Assembly: GCF_003461245.1 (NCBI RefSeq)
Contig: NZ_QTWS01000019.1
Coordinates: 1-64,000, forward strand
DNA from: Blautia sp. AF19-10LB
Lineage (GTDB): Bacteria; Bacillota; Clostridia; Lachnospirales; Lachnospiraceae
Length of the DNA stretch: 64,000 nucleotides
Reading direction: 5' to 3'
The notes beneath the pieces are model-generated. The model was given only the letters and a program-made list of their open reading frames with translations, did no database searches and had not been told where the DNA came from. The translations under genes were made by a program, and so were the position numbers. How positions within the stretch are numbered: the stretch's first letter is position 1; each line of letters starts with the position of its first letter. Shown here piece after piece: positions 41,389 through 50,514 of this stretch.

Positions 41389-41833
41389 AATAATGAAAAT
41401 AAGGGACGAACCGGACAACAAGCCGGAGGTAACAAAAAGAAAGTTCCAGGTAAAGAAGACAAATAATGAAAAAATGCAGGCATTCGGCTGGGCCAGTGTT
41501 GCTATTGCTGAGAATGGAGAAACGCTGGAAGACTGGCAGGGCGACATCATAGAGCCTGATGAACTTGAAAGCGCCGCTTACAAGTTCGTTGATCTCTACC
41601 GGGAAGGCGGAGAGATGCACGAAAGAGGTGGGGTTGCGTATCTGATCGAGAGTGTTGTATTTACGGAAGAGAAGATGGCGGCAATGGGAATCCCGGAAGG
41701 TACACTCCCTGTTGGCTGGTGGATTGGATTCCAGGTTACAGATGCGGATGTTTGGGAGAAAGTAAAAGATGGAACTTACAGCATGTTCTCCATTGAAGGG
41801 AAAGCAGAAAGGGTAGAAGTAAACAATGAATAA
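41372..41833 (+). CDS. XkdF-type prohead protease
   Basis: 153 residues: FGWASVAIAENGETLEDWQGDIIEPDELE, GGEMHERGGVAYLIESVVFTEEK, PVGWWIGFQV and TYSMFSIEGKAE match the XkdF putative serine protease domain. His in MHERG and Ser in YSMFSIEG are candidate catalytic residues. In PBSX the same domain is fused to other parts; here it is separate. Confidence 0.82.
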   Translation: MKTFNEIMKIRDEPDNKPEVTKRKFQVKKTNNEKMQAFGWASVAIAENGETLEDWQGDIIEPDELESAAYKFVDLYREGGEMHERGGVAYLIESVVFTEEKMAAMGIPEGTLPVGWWIGFQVTDADVWEKVKDGTYSMFSIEGKAERVEVNNE

Positions 41834-42317
41834 GTATATTGGAACAAAGCTTATTGAGGCAGAAAAAGCAACTCTTGCGGAAGCACAGGCATTAAAAACA
41901 GGTGCCTGCGATACCATTGAAGAAGCAAGAGAAAGATTTGGAGGTTCAGATGATGGCAATCCGGGATATGTAGTTAAATATCCGGATGGATACATCAGTT
42001 GGTCTCCGAAAGATGTGTTCGAGCAGTCTTATATGCAGGTTCAGGAGAATCCGAAACTGATATCTGGCGTATCAATAGGAGAACACATGGTGAATGATTT
42101 TATCAGCTATATTGAAACCAGTACCGTAGGCTATAAGACAACAATGGTTCGTTGCGTGCTTCGAAATGGTTTTGAGATCATTGAAACATCTGCATGTGTA
42201 GATGCTCGGAATTATGACCAGAAGCTCGGAGAAGAAATCTGCATGAAGAAGATAAAGGATAAGATCTGGTATCTTTTAGGATTTCTGCTTCAGACAGCGT
42301 GGCATGGAATTAAATAA
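41826..42317 (+). CDS. Gp49/66-family protein
   Basis: 163 residues. PGYVVKYPDGYISWSPKDVFEQSY and NGFEIIETSACVDARNYD...GEEICMKKIKDKIWYLLGFLLQ are the hallmarks of the phage Gp49/66 family, often near head genes, function unknown. A terminator follows. Confidence 0.75.
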   Translation: MNKYIGTKLIEAEKATLAEAQALKTGACDTIEEARERFGGSDDGNPGYVVKYPDGYISWSPKDVFEQSYMQVQENPKLISGVSIGEHMVNDFISYIETSTVGYKTTMVRCVLRNGFEIIETSACVDARNYDQKLGEEICMKKIKDKIWYLLGFLLQTAWHGIK

Positions 42318-42330
42318 ATGTGATCAATAG

Positions 42331-42352
42331 GCGCCCAAAAGGGCGCTTTTTT
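42331..42352 (+). terminator. Intrinsic terminator before the scaffold gene
   Basis: GCGCCC-AAAA-GGGCGC followed by TTTTTT, 14 bases after a stop. It splits the head genes into two transcription units or sets their ratio. Confidence 0.85.
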
Positions 42353-42381
42353 GATAAATAAAAGCGAAAGGAGGAAGCATT

Positions 42382-43560
42382 GTGGCAACAAAACTGAAAG
42401 GCCTGGAAGTAGGTAAAGTAGATTTCGTTGATGAAGGTGCAAATCAGAGAGCTGATATCAAACTGCTGAAAGGCAAGAATAAAGCAGAGGAAACATCAGA
42501 CCCGGAAATCGGACTATTTAAACGATTCCTGAACTGGATCAGCGGAGAGGTGCAGAAATCAGCCACGACATTTGATGAACAGATCAACGCTGTGAGCATG
42601 GACGCAATCCGGGATGAAATCTGGTCTGTATGTTACGCCCTGCAGAATTCACTTAATTCAATCCTGTGCGACCCAGAACTGGACAGCAGCGGGAAGCAGA
42701 GTGCAATGGATACAAGCATTGAACAGTTCGCTACAGCTATGAAGGAATACATTCCCGGATGGGCTGGGGGAACATCTGCAAAAATCAAAAAGAATCTGGA
42801 TGCGCCTGACGAAACAGATCTTCCTATGGTGATGAAAGCGCATAGCAATCTGGAGGAAATCATTCAGAAATCCGTAGAAACGAAAGGAGAATTGGAAGAC
42901 ATGATTAAAATCGACAAGTCAAAAATGTCTGCTGAGGAAAGAGCGACATATGATGAACTTATCAAAAAGTTTGCCGTAGAGACAAACGAGGAGCCGTCTA
43001 TCGAGAAGAAAGCACCGCAGAAAAGCGAAAAAGAGGAAAACCCAGACGTTCTCGATGATGATGGAGCTGAAAAGAAAACAGATACAAAGAAATCTTTTGC
43101 ACCGCCAGAACAGAATGCTGACGATGATATTTACAAAGGACTGCATCCTCTTGTGAGAGAAAAACTGGAAGCTCTCGAGAAAAGAGCGGAAGAAGCGGAA
43201 GACAGAGAACTTTATGCAGTTGCTAAAAAGTACGAAGTTCTTGGAGAAAAACCGGAAGAACTGGCTAAGTCCTTGAAAACACTGAAAAGTGCAGGTGGAA
43301 CTGCCTACAATGATATGATCAGCCTTCTCGACAGAAATGTGGCAATGGTCAACAACTCTGGCGTATTTGGAGAAATCGGAAAATCATTCTCTGGCGGAAC
43401 TGCAGCAGTCAAGAAGTCTGCGGCAGAAGGAAAAATCGATGCGATCGCAAAGGGATTAATTGAAAAAGATCCTTCCATGCCGTATAACATGGCGCTGGCA
43501 AAAGCCTGGGAAGCACATCCGGAGCTTATGGCTGAGTATGAAGACGAAGCCGGATACTAA
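42382..43560 (+). CDS. Scaffold-like capsid assembly protein
   Basis: 392 residues, start GTG with AAAGGAGGAAG upstream. The opening (VGKVDFVDEGANQRADIKLLKG) is the XkdF-C-type segment seen in head proteins. The rest is highly charged, with a helical coiled C-terminal half (YKGLHPLVREKLEALEKRAEEAEDRE), typical of scaffold proteins encoded directly before decoration and capsid genes. Confidence 0.7.
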   Translation: MATKLKGLEVGKVDFVDEGANQRADIKLLKGKNKAEETSDPEIGLFKRFLNWISGEVQKSATTFDEQINAVSMDAIRDEIWSVCYALQNSLNSILCDPELDSSGKQSAMDTSIEQFATAMKEYIPGWAGGTSAKIKKNLDAPDETDLPMVMKAHSNLEEIIQKSVETKGELEDMIKIDKSKMSAEERATYDELIKKFAVETNEEPSIEKKAPQKSEKEENPDVLDDDGAEKKTDTKKSFAPPEQNADDDIYKGLHPLVREKLEALEKRAEEAEDRELYAVAKKYEVLGEKPEELAKSLKTLKSAGGTAYNDMISLLDRNVAMVNNSGVFGEIGKSFSGGTAAVKKSAAEGKIDAIAKGLIEKDPSMPYNMALAKAWEAHPELMAEYEDEAGY

Positions 43561-43577
43561 GAAGGAGGCGAATGATA

Positions 43578-44006
43578 ATGGGTAAAAATTTTAATGGAAC
43601 ACAGATCAACCAGTCACCAACTATTTCCGAAAAGGCAGGAGCAGATGTTGCTGACATCCGTAACCTTATTCTGAAATACGATACTGATGGCAATGTGGTT
43701 GTAGCTGCCGATGGCACAGCACCTCTGCTTGGCGTTTCTATTATCGAAGGTGGATATAATGACATTTCCGGTGTAGAAGCCGGAAATGTTAAGAAGGGTG
43801 AAGACGTTGATATCCTGATCAAGGACATCGGATTCGTCATTGCTTCCGCTGAGATCAAGAAAGGGCAGGAGGTTACTGCGACCACCGGAGGAAAAGCGGC
43901 AGTTGCGGCAGCTGGTGATTACGTGATCGGGGTAGCTCTTAACAATGTATCTGCCGGAGGCTACAGCAGACTGCAGCTTTCTAAATACCAGAAGGCAAAA
44001 GCATAA
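43578..44006 (+). CDS. Capsid decoration-like protein (DUF2190 type)
   Basis: 142 residues from ATG 43578 (GGAGG nine bases upstream; ATG 43572 is three bases away from it). Repetitive beta pattern rich in Gly/Val/Ala (PLLGVSIIEGG, VDILIKDIGFVIAS, VIGVALNNVSAGG) as in DUF2190 head-stabilising proteins. Precedes the major capsid gene. Confidence 0.75.
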   Translation: MGKNFNGTQINQSPTISEKAGADVADIRNLILKYDTDGNVVVAADGTAPLLGVSIIEGGYNDISGVEAGNVKKGEDVDILIKDIGFVIASAEIKKGQEVTATTGGKAAVAAAGDYVIGVALNNVSAGGYSRLQLSKYQKAKA

Positions 44007-44030
44007 TCTTGATAAAGGAGGATAATATTG

Positions 44031-45056
44031 ATGAGAAACACAGCAGCAGGAATCCAGTCTGAAATCGCAAAAGGCGTATTCAGACCTCACACAGCACTTA
44101 CAAACATGGCTCTGGCATATTACCAGAATGCAGCTAACTACTTCGCAAAGGCTCTTTTCCCAACCTGTCCGGTAAGTCTTTCTTCTGACAACTACTATGA
44201 GTTCAGCAAGGAAGATCTTCTGAGAGATAACTGGAGCAGAAAACCTGCTTATGGAAAAGTTGATCCTACAGTAGTAGGCGAGAGCATGAAACCTTATGTA
44301 TGCCAGGTAGACCAGATGATCATGGGAATTGATCAGATTCGCCAGACCGATCTCAGCAGAAGACAGGGACCAACCACAATGCAGCCGAAACAGCAGAGAG
44401 TAAAAACCATTGCAGAACAGGCAAATATCCATCAGGATCGTCTGTTTGCGGAAAGCTACTTCAAAGCCGGCGCATGGAAGAATGAACTTGAAGGAGTAGA
44501 CAATACCTCTCCGAGCACAAACCAGTTCATTAAATTCAGCAATGCAAACTCTGATCCTATTGCATTTATCGATAGCGAGAAGACAAGCATGAATCAGCAG
44601 ACAGGACGCATGCCGAACCGCCTTGGTCTTGGTATTAATGTATTTAATGCTCTGAAAGTACATCCGGGCATCCTCGAAAGGGTTAAATACGGTGGAAGCA
44701 CCGCAAATCCGGCATCTGTAACAGAGAATGTGCTTGCGCAGTTGTTTGGAGTAGAAAAGATCGTGGTGCTTAAATCCATCATGAACAATGCCGGCATGGG
44801 AGAAGATGAAAACATGCAGTACATCGGAGATCCGGATGCATTCCTTCTTGCCTATGCCACAAACGCACCGAGCATTGATGAACCGTCTGCCGGCTACATC
44901 TTTACATGGGATATGCTTGGAAATGGACAGATGCTTCCGATTCTGAACTATCTTGGCGAGAATGGAACACATACAGAATACGTGGAAGGACTTATGGCAA
45001 CAGATATGCATAAGACATCCGATGATCTGGCGAGATTCTACAAATCTGCAGTCTAA
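44031..45056 (+). CDS. Major capsid protein
   Basis: 341 residues from ATG 44031. Position after scaffold and decoration genes, length, and the HK97-type order (long N-terminal arm, FPTCPVSLSSDNYYEFSKEDL, LGLGINVFNALKVHPGIL, DPDAFLLAYAT) indicate the capsid subunit. Strong AAAGGAGG precedes it. Confidence 0.82.
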   Translation: MRNTAAGIQSEIAKGVFRPHTALTNMALAYYQNAANYFAKALFPTCPVSLSSDNYYEFSKEDLLRDNWSRKPAYGKVDPTVVGESMKPYVCQVDQMIMGIDQIRQTDLSRRQGPTTMQPKQQRVKTIAEQANIHQDRLFAESYFKAGAWKNELEGVDNTSPSTNQFIKFSNANSDPIAFIDSEKTSMNQQTGRMPNRLGLGINVFNALKVHPGILERVKYGGSTANPASVTENVLAQLFGVEKIVVLKSIMNNAGMGEDENMQYIGDPDAFLLAYATNAPSIDEPSAGYIFTWDMLGNGQMLPILNYLGENGTHTEYVEGLMATDMHKTSDDLARFYKSAV

Positions 45057-45067
45057 GGAGGTGCCAT

Positions 45068-45502
45068 ATGAAGCTTGTTGCAAATAAACCATGCACTCTG
45101 AGCGGAAAACGATACTTCATCGGAGAGGAAATCCCGGCCGAAGCAGTCACTGATCCGGTAGCTCTTGAAAAAATGGGAGTGCTGACTGTGATTCGTGACG
45201 GTATTCCGGTTGAAACACTTGAGGAATGCGTGGCATCAGTCGGAGAAGTATTCTTCAAAATCGAAATCGTAAAAGGAGATAAGGGCTTCGATTTGGGCGT
45301 TACAGAGCCTCAGCTTCAGGAAGCAGTAAAAACTATGCAGATGAACCAGAAAGATGCTGTAGCTCATATTAGAGACACTGTAGAGGATAATACAGTGCTT
45401 ATCTTTCTGAATGCAGTAGATTCGAGAACTGCTGTAAAGAAAGAAGCTGAAACTAAGGCGAAGAGCCTTGGAGAACTGGAGGAAAGCGCAGGTGATGCCT
45501 GA
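45068..45502 (+). CDS. Head-tail junction region protein, 144 residues
   Basis: A short N-terminal beta domain (ANKPCTLSGKRYFIGEEIP) is followed by a helical charged part. Proteins starting like this often follow the capsid gene. Exact role unknown. Confidence 0.6.
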   Translation: MKLVANKPCTLSGKRYFIGEEIPAEAVTDPVALEKMGVLTVIRDGIPVETLEECVASVGEVFFKIEIVKGDKGFDLGVTEPQLQEAVKTMQMNQKDAVAHIRDTVEDNTVLIFLNAVDSRTAVKKEAETKAKSLGELEESAGDA

Positions 45503-45945
45503 TGCCTGGAACATATCAGTACGAACCGGGAAATATTGCTGAATACGGAAAAGACCGTATGCGTTTTGAACTCGGAGATGTAATGGTTGAGGGAAAAGAA
45601 AAGACTTGTGCGCTCTGCGATGAGGAATACAATGCGGTACTTCCAGAAAAGATTCCAACTACAAGGCAATGGAAAAAGGCAAAACTCCTATGTCTTGAAA
45701 GCATTATGCGTAAGTTTGCATTCGAACCTGATACGAAAGTAGGCCCGCTCTCCTTATCCATGGGGGAACGGGCGAAGCTGTGGAAAGAAATGTATGAGGA
45801 TCTGAAAAAAGATCTGAAAGCCAGTGCAGCTTCGATAGAAGCAATTCTTCCGTTGGCAGAAAATCCAGAAACAGGGCGGATAACACCGCCTTATTTTTAT
45901 GCCGGAATGATGTCGCATGAGGAAACAGAGGGGGAAGACATATGA
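45502..45945 (+). CDS. Head-tail connector-like protein, 147 residues
   Basis: One-base overlap with the previous gene. Contains a CALCDEEYNAVLP segment, then TTRQWKKAKLLCLESIMRKF, a helical layout as in gp6-type connectors. The assignment rests on gene order. Confidence 0.55.
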   Translation: MPGTYQYEPGNIAEYGKDRMRFELGDVMVEGKEKTCALCDEEYNAVLPEKIPTTRQWKKAKLLCLESIMRKFAFEPDTKVGPLSLSMGERAKLWKEMYEDLKKDLKASAASIEAILPLAENPETGRITPPYFYAGMMSHEETEGEDI

Positions 45946-46304
45946 TGTTCGGAAACGCAATCTACCTTCGTCCGGGGAATCTCTGGAAGAGCTTCCGGGT
46001 ATTGAAGATGCATGTGGACAATGTAGATGGATATGCAAAGAACTCATATGAGGATACGGGAACTATAGTGGATGGAATTCTTGCACAGGCGACTTCGAAT
46101 GAGAGGGAGCTGACAAAACACCTATGGGACCAGAAACTGCATTCCCTGACGCATACCCTTGTGGTATCTGGAAGATGTGATCTCAAAAAGTCAGATATTC
46201 TTGCATATGAGGAAAAAGCATATTTAGTTCTTGCTGTTGATAATGCCGGAGACCTTGGGTTTGCCGGCATTGCCTATCTTGAAGAAAGGAATGATCTGAA
46301 ATGA
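45942..46304 (+). CDS. Head closure-like protein, 120 residues
   Basis: Four-base overlaps on both sides. A beta-rich protein (HTLVVSGRCDLKKSDILAYEEKAYLVLAVDN) in the place of a head closure/stopper protein. Family not confirmed. Confidence 0.5.
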   Translation: MMFGNAIYLRPGNLWKSFRVLKMHVDNVDGYAKNSYEDTGTIVDGILAQATSNERELTKHLWDQKLHSLTHTLVVSGRCDLKKSDILAYEEKAYLVLAVDNAGDLGFAGIAYLEERNDLK

Positions 46305-46678
46305 GCCCGGAGGCAGCAGCGGCAGCTGTACAGGAAGAAGTAAAGAATCGCGTAGAGCAAACCAAACGACAGGTTGATGCAAAGATGATGCAGGGAGCCA
46401 ATGAACTCAGGAATGCTGCTCTTACGGTATTAGCCAATCCAAGTCCTTCAGCTCCCGGAAGTCCACCTGGTGTAAGGAGCGGAAACCTGAGAAGGAATTG
46501 GAATATGTACAGTTCTGGCGGTGGAGGAAATGGCATATTCGGAATCCAATCTGGAATGCACTACTCGGGATACCTGGAACATGGAACAAGCAAAATGGCA
46601 GCTCGTCCTTATGTCGAAAAAATCAAAGAAACTGCAATGCCGGAAATTCTGGCATTGTTCTCGGAGTTAGGAGGGTAA
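46301..46678 (+). CDS. HK97 gp10-type tail completion protein
   Basis: 125 residues. N-terminal helix, PGSPPGVRSGNLRRNW and SGYLEHGTSKMAARPYV are the hallmark of the HK97 gp10/tail completion family. It joins head and tail. Confidence 0.75.
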   Translation: MSPEAAAAAVQEEVKNRVEQTKRQVDAKMMQGANELRNAALTVLANPSPSAPGSPPGVRSGNLRRNWNMYSSGGGGNGIFGIQSGMHYSGYLEHGTSKMAARPYVEKIKETAMPEILALFSELGG

Positions 46679-46981
46679 ATGTTACTGACTGAAGAAAAAA
46701 AGAAAGTTATAAATCTTGCTGAAATCGGAAGAGGATCTCTTATCTCGGCAAAAAATAAAACCTGGGATAAAGCGCAGTCTGGAATAGTGACAGAAGCGAC
46801 TGTTGACACCATCACAGTTTTATTCCTTCCAGAAACACAGAATATCCAGAACCATTTCGTGATTCAGGCCGAGGCTATTGAAAAAGGAATGTGGACTATC
46901 AGATATTCTTCTGACGGAATGGAAACGGTGAACGTATATGAGGGGAGTGTAGAAGATGGATCTGAATCAGTTGCTGTATAG
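46679..46981 (+). CDS. Small head-tail region protein, 100 residues
   Basis: Starts one base after the gp10-like stop and overlaps the next gene by 26 bases. Predicted beta protein (DTITVLFLPETQNIQNHFVIQAEA). Function unknown. Confidence 0.5.
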   Translation: MLLTEEKKKVINLAEIGRGSLISAKNKTWDKAQSGIVTEATVDTITVLFLPETQNIQNHFVIQAEAIEKGMWTIRYSSDGMETVNVYEGSVEDGSESVAV

Positions 46982-47825
46982 AAGATTATCTCAGGACAAC
47001 CTTCTGAACGGAACTCTGGCCAAGTACGCAGATAAGCCGGCCATCTTTAACACAGAGTTTCCACCTGATCAGCAGGAGGGATGGAATGGGAAAAGCCAGT
47101 ATCCAAGGATTTCTTATGTCTTCAACAAACAGGTGGATACAAAGCGGTCTTCATCTGGCCAGCTTACTGTCGCATTGTACGACATCATGGATCCGCTTGA
47201 AGTAGAGAAGATAGAAGTTGCTATCAGGAATTGCCTTCAGGACGTGGTGATGAAACTAGAAGGGGAGGCACCTATGTGCTTTGCATGGGCCAGAAGCGAA
47301 CCTTACATCTTGGAAGGAAACGCAGTGCTGTGCAAAGAAATTGTGTTCGATATTCTGGAATACCCCGCACAGGAAACTACGGATCCAGATCCCGTTATGG
47401 CGTTGAACAGGTATATTAAGAAGCTTTTCCCAGAATGCATAGTTTTTGGAATTGATGAGTTATCAGAATACACCATTCCGGCAGATACTCCTGTTTTCTA
47501 TTCTGGACTGAAATCAATTGACAGCACAGATGGTCATTGCAGGAGTAGCCTGTCGTGGTTCAATGCAGTTATTTCGGTGCATCTCCTGTGCCCGAAACCG
47601 TCATTGCGGTTGAAGATGATGGCCGCACTTCACCAGAGCTTAGCGAAGGATGAAGAGATCATCATGTTTGATGATTCCCCAATGGTCGTGAAAGCTCTGA
47701 AAATGAACAACAATGCTGATTACCTTAGAGAGGGGCAGATGTCTCTGACAGGGTATTATGCGTGCTTAAAAGACGCATTTAAGCAGCCTGGTATATCAGG
47801 CGTAACAGTCAACGATCTTACATGA
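46956..47825 (+). CDS. Tail terminator-region protein, 289 residues
   Basis: The first 150 residues (YPRISYVFNKQVDTKRSSSGQL, VEKIEVAIRNCLQDV) look like a tail terminator/minor tail fold; the second half repeats a similar strand-helix pattern, perhaps a duplication. It lies just before the sheath as a neck or terminator protein would. Confidence 0.5.
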   Translation: MDLNQLLYRRLSQDNLLNGTLAKYADKPAIFNTEFPPDQQEGWNGKSQYPRISYVFNKQVDTKRSSSGQLTVALYDIMDPLEVEKIEVAIRNCLQDVVMKLEGEAPMCFAWARSEPYILEGNAVLCKEIVFDILEYPAQETTDPDPVMALNRYIKKLFPECIVFGIDELSEYTIPADTPVFYSGLKSIDSTDGHCRSSLSWFNAVISVHLLCPKPSLRLKMMAALHQSLAKDEEIIMFDDSPMVVKALKMNNNADYLREGQMSLTGYYACLKDAFKQPGISGVTVNDLT

Positions 47826-47837
47826 AAGGAGTAAGCA

Positions 47838-48059
47838 ATGGCAGAAAAAGATATCAAGAAGACACCGGCTGCGACACAAACAGTACAGCCGTCCGCTGAC
47901 AAGTACACCATCCAGGAACTTGAAAATGCAAGCACAAAAGTATTTGGAGTTCCTCGCGAATGTGCAGTAGCAGCCTTCAAAGGCTGCAAAAAAACAGAAA
48001 TGACTGTTGCGGAAGCGAAACAGATCATTGATAGATTCATGAAAAAGGAGGTCAAATAA
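47838..48059 (+). CDS. Small protein before the sheath gene, 73 residues
   Basis: AAAGGAG upstream; ends directly before the sheath start. A short helical domain (FGVPRECAVAAFKG, EAKQIIDRFMKKEV). Small proteins at this place occur in PBSX-like tails; role unknown. Confidence 0.55.
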   Translation: MAEKDIKKTPAATQTVQPSADKYTIQELENASTKVFGVPRECAVAAFKGCKKTEMTVAEAKQIIDRFMKKEVK

Positions 48060-49469
48060 ATGGCAGGTTATTTTTCTCTTGGAGAAAACAAAATCCGTCC
48101 CGGTGCATACTTCAATGTACAGAAAAGAGGGGACGAAACAAACTTTGGAGCAATTGATGGTGTTGTAGCAGTGCTTTTCAAGTCTTCAATCGGACCACTT
48201 GGAAAAGCTACAGTTCTTCCGGCATCTGAAGGATATGAAAATACCTTTGGTACTGGAGGCACCACAGATGCATTAAGAGAAGCGTTCTATGGAGGCGCTG
48301 TTAAACTTATCGCTGTTCGAGTAGGAAACGGTGGTACGGTTGGCAGCGCCTCTCTTGCTTGTGCAACAGGCAAGGCAAAGCTTTCAACAAAATATCCAAG
48401 CGGTGCAAAATTTACAGCAACAATCAGAGAGAAGCTTGGCGATTCCTCGAAGAAGGAGTGCATCGTATATCTGGATGGCTCTGAGTTCGAAAAGGTAACA
48501 TTTGCAGCAGGAGCAGAAGAAGCTACTGCGCTGAAAGAAGCATTTGCTTCCTCAAAGAACTTTGTAGTCGATATTACTGATGCATCAGGAGCCGTTACAG
48601 CGGTTAGCCAGTCCGCTTTCGCAGATGGCGCAGATCCGACAGTAACAAACGCAGACTACAGTGCCGGATTAAAAGAAGTGGAGAAATATTACTTCAACAC
48701 CATTTGTGTTGATACAGAAGACGCCGCTGTCCATGCATTGGTAGCGGCATTTCTTGACCGAATTTATCTGGCTGGCTCTTTTGGAATGGCAATTGTCACT
48801 CCAAAACCTTCCTCTTCACTGGAAGATAGGATGACATCCATCTCCAGTTTCGATACTGAAAACGTAATTGCACCGCTGAATGCAAATGCTAATGCCGGCA
48901 ATGAAGAGCTGAAAGGATATCAGGTGGCTGCGTATATCGCGGGTATCGTAGCTGCGACTCCTGCGAACCAGTCCGTGACACACGCAACTCTTAGCAGATA
49001 TAGCGTTCTGAATGAAATCCTTACAAATACAGAGATGGAAGTAGCTGAAGAAAAAGGCTGCCTGGTCCTCTCTACGGCTTCCGATGGGGCTGTATGGATT
49101 GACAATGGTGTTAATACCTTGGTTCATCCGGATGCCAACCACGACAGCGGATGGAAGAAAATCCGTAGAACCAAAACTCGTTATGAACTTCTGAACAGAG
49201 CAAATGCAGCAGCTGACGCACTGGTTGGAAAGGTTGATAACGATACAAACGGAAGAGCCACTATCATGGCAGCTATACAGGGTATCTGCAATGCCATGGA
49301 AGCAGAAGGAAAGATCCAGTACGGCAATGTAACTGAATCTACAACTGTTACTACTGATGGAGATACCTGTGGATTTGATATCGAAGTGATCGATCTGGAT
49401 TCTGCAGAGCACATCTATCTGAATTACTACTTCCAGTTCAGCACTATTGTTGCTGCATCTGGAGAATAA
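48060..49469 (+). CDS. Contractile tail sheath protein (XkdK type)
   Basis: 469 residues. PGAYFNVQKRG at the start, FGTGGTTDALREAFYGGAVKLIAVRVG, and the C-terminal block DNGVNTLV...WKKIRRTKTRYELLNR match phage sheath proteins. It contracts to drive the tube through the cell envelope and makes this a myovirus-type tail. Confidence 0.92.
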   Translation: MAGYFSLGENKIRPGAYFNVQKRGDETNFGAIDGVVAVLFKSSIGPLGKATVLPASEGYENTFGTGGTTDALREAFYGGAVKLIAVRVGNGGTVGSASLACATGKAKLSTKYPSGAKFTATIREKLGDSSKKECIVYLDGSEFEKVTFAAGAEEATALKEAFASSKNFVVDITDASGAVTAVSQSAFADGADPTVTNADYSAGLKEVEKYYFNTICVDTEDAAVHALVAAFLDRIYLAGSFGMAIVTPKPSSSLEDRMTSISSFDTENVIAPLNANANAGNEELKGYQVAAYIAGIVAATPANQSVTHATLSRYSVLNEILTNTEMEVAEEKGCLVLSTASDGAVWIDNGVNTLVHPDANHDSGWKKIRRTKTRYELLNRANAAADALVGKVDNDTNGRATIMAAIQGICNAMEAEGKIQYGNVTESTTVTTDGDTCGFDIEVIDLDSAEHIYLNYYFQFSTIVAASGE

Positions 49470-49487
49470 GAAAAGGGGGAATAAATA

Positions 49488-49943
49488 ATGCTGAATAAGA
49501 GTGCGGCTACTGATGCCAGACACAGCAGATCTGGCAAAGATGCGATGCTTTATAACTCTGCTGGAAAACCATTTGCACAGGTTGAAAGTTTCACTACAAA
49601 AGGTTCCTTTAACAACTATAAATACGCACCTCTTGGCCAGAACAGAGAACTTGAGGTCAATGGAACTGTGGGCGTTACCGTAAACATTTCCGAAATCGTA
49701 GTTCTTGATGGCGAGCTGTTTAATGCAGTAATCAACGCCATTGCAAATGGGGAATCTCCTGTTCTGATGTTTACAGGAGTTATCGAAGGAAGAAATGGAT
49801 CACAGGAACGTGTGACCTACAGAGAGTGTATCCTTTCTGGAGACAGCGATATCCAGAACGTAGCTACAGGCGATGTGCTGAAAAGATCTTTTGCCCTGCA
49901 CTGCAATGGCAAGGTTGAGAATAAGAGCAAACTGACAATCTGA
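49488..49943 (+). CDS. Tail tube protein (XkdM type)
   Basis: 151 residues: NSAGKPFAQVESFTTKGSFNNYKYAPLGQ, FTGVIEGRNGSQERVTYRECIL and GDVLKRSFALHCNGKV fit the XkdM tube family. It forms the rigid inner tube. A terminator follows. Confidence 0.88.
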   Translation: MLNKSAATDARHSRSGKDAMLYNSAGKPFAQVESFTTKGSFNNYKYAPLGQNRELEVNGTVGVTVNISEIVVLDGELFNAVINAIANGESPVLMFTGVIEGRNGSQERVTYRECILSGDSDIQNVATGDVLKRSFALHCNGKVENKSKLTI

Positions 49944-49953
49944 TTTCTATTAA

Positions 49954-49982
49954 GAGGGGCTGGGCATCAGCCCCTCGTTTTT
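49954..49982 (+). terminator. Intrinsic terminator after the tube gene
   Basis: GAGGGGCT (49954-49961) / AGCCCCTC (49969-49976) followed by GTTTTT. Likely lowers expression of the chaperone and tape measure relative to sheath and tube. Confidence 0.85.
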
Positions 49983-49998
49983 AACAGGAGGAAAAGAA

Positions 49999-50514
49999 AT
50001 GGCAAATAAAGACTTTATGGATCCGGAATTAACTGAGGAAGAGAAAAGAGAAACTATCCTTGCAAACGAGGATGATTATCTGGAAGGATTATTGGCAGCT
50101 GCTGATAATGCAGCAAATGATACAAAGAAGATCGAGATCATTCGTAACGAACGGAAGTATTTCTCCTTCAGTATTCATTCGCTGACTGATGAAATGTTAA
50201 AAGATATTCGAAAAAAATACACAAAATATACAAAGAATCGCCGCCAGGGCATCCGGGTTGCGGACGAACTGGATATGCCAAAGTACAGGGCTTCCGTGAT
50301 CTACAACTCTACTACGGAAGAAGACAAGGCCAAACTGTGGGATAATCCGGATGTCAAAAAGGGCCTGGAAGCAAAAGGCATCTGTATTATCAATGCTCTC
50401 GATGTAATTGACGCTGTTCTCCTTCCGGGAGAAAAAGACCGCATTATGGAGATTATTGATGATGTTAATGGTTTCAATAATGAAGAAGTGAAGGCTGAAA
50501 CTGCAAAAAACTGA
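49999..50514 (+). CDS. Tail assembly chaperone, zero-frame product (XkdN type)
   Basis: 171 residues. It resembles XkdN proteins (DDYLEGLLAAADNAAND, RKYFSFSIHSLTDEMLKDIRKKYTKY, YRASVIYNSTTEEDKAKLWDN). It lies between the tube and the tape measure, where tail chaperones coat the tape measure during assembly. A slippery heptamer overlaps its last codons, so part of the ribosomes should make a longer 222-residue form. Confidence 0.85.
   Translation: MANKDFMDPELTEEEKRETILANEDDYLEGLLAAADNAANDTKKIEIIRNERKYFSFSIHSLTDEMLKDIRKKYTKYTKNRRQGIRVADELDMPKYRASVIYNSTTEEDKAKLWDNPDVKKGLEAKGICIINALDVIDAVLLPGEKDRIMEIIDDVNGFNNEEVKAETAKN
50505..50511 (+). other. Programmed -1 ribosomal frameshift site
   Basis: A AAA AAC stands in the zero-frame phase GCA AAA AAC TGA, directly before the stop codon. 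This is a canonical X XXY YYZ slippery heptamer. A slip back by one base gives CTG ATT ATG GCC and continues in an open frame of 51 codons. Confidence 0.8.

Noticed and set aside
43614..45092. Long antisense frame of 492 codons over the decoration and capsid genes
   Set aside because: It crosses two well-supported genes, has no ribosome site, and its Cys/His-rich product is typical of the reverse strand of real coding sequence.
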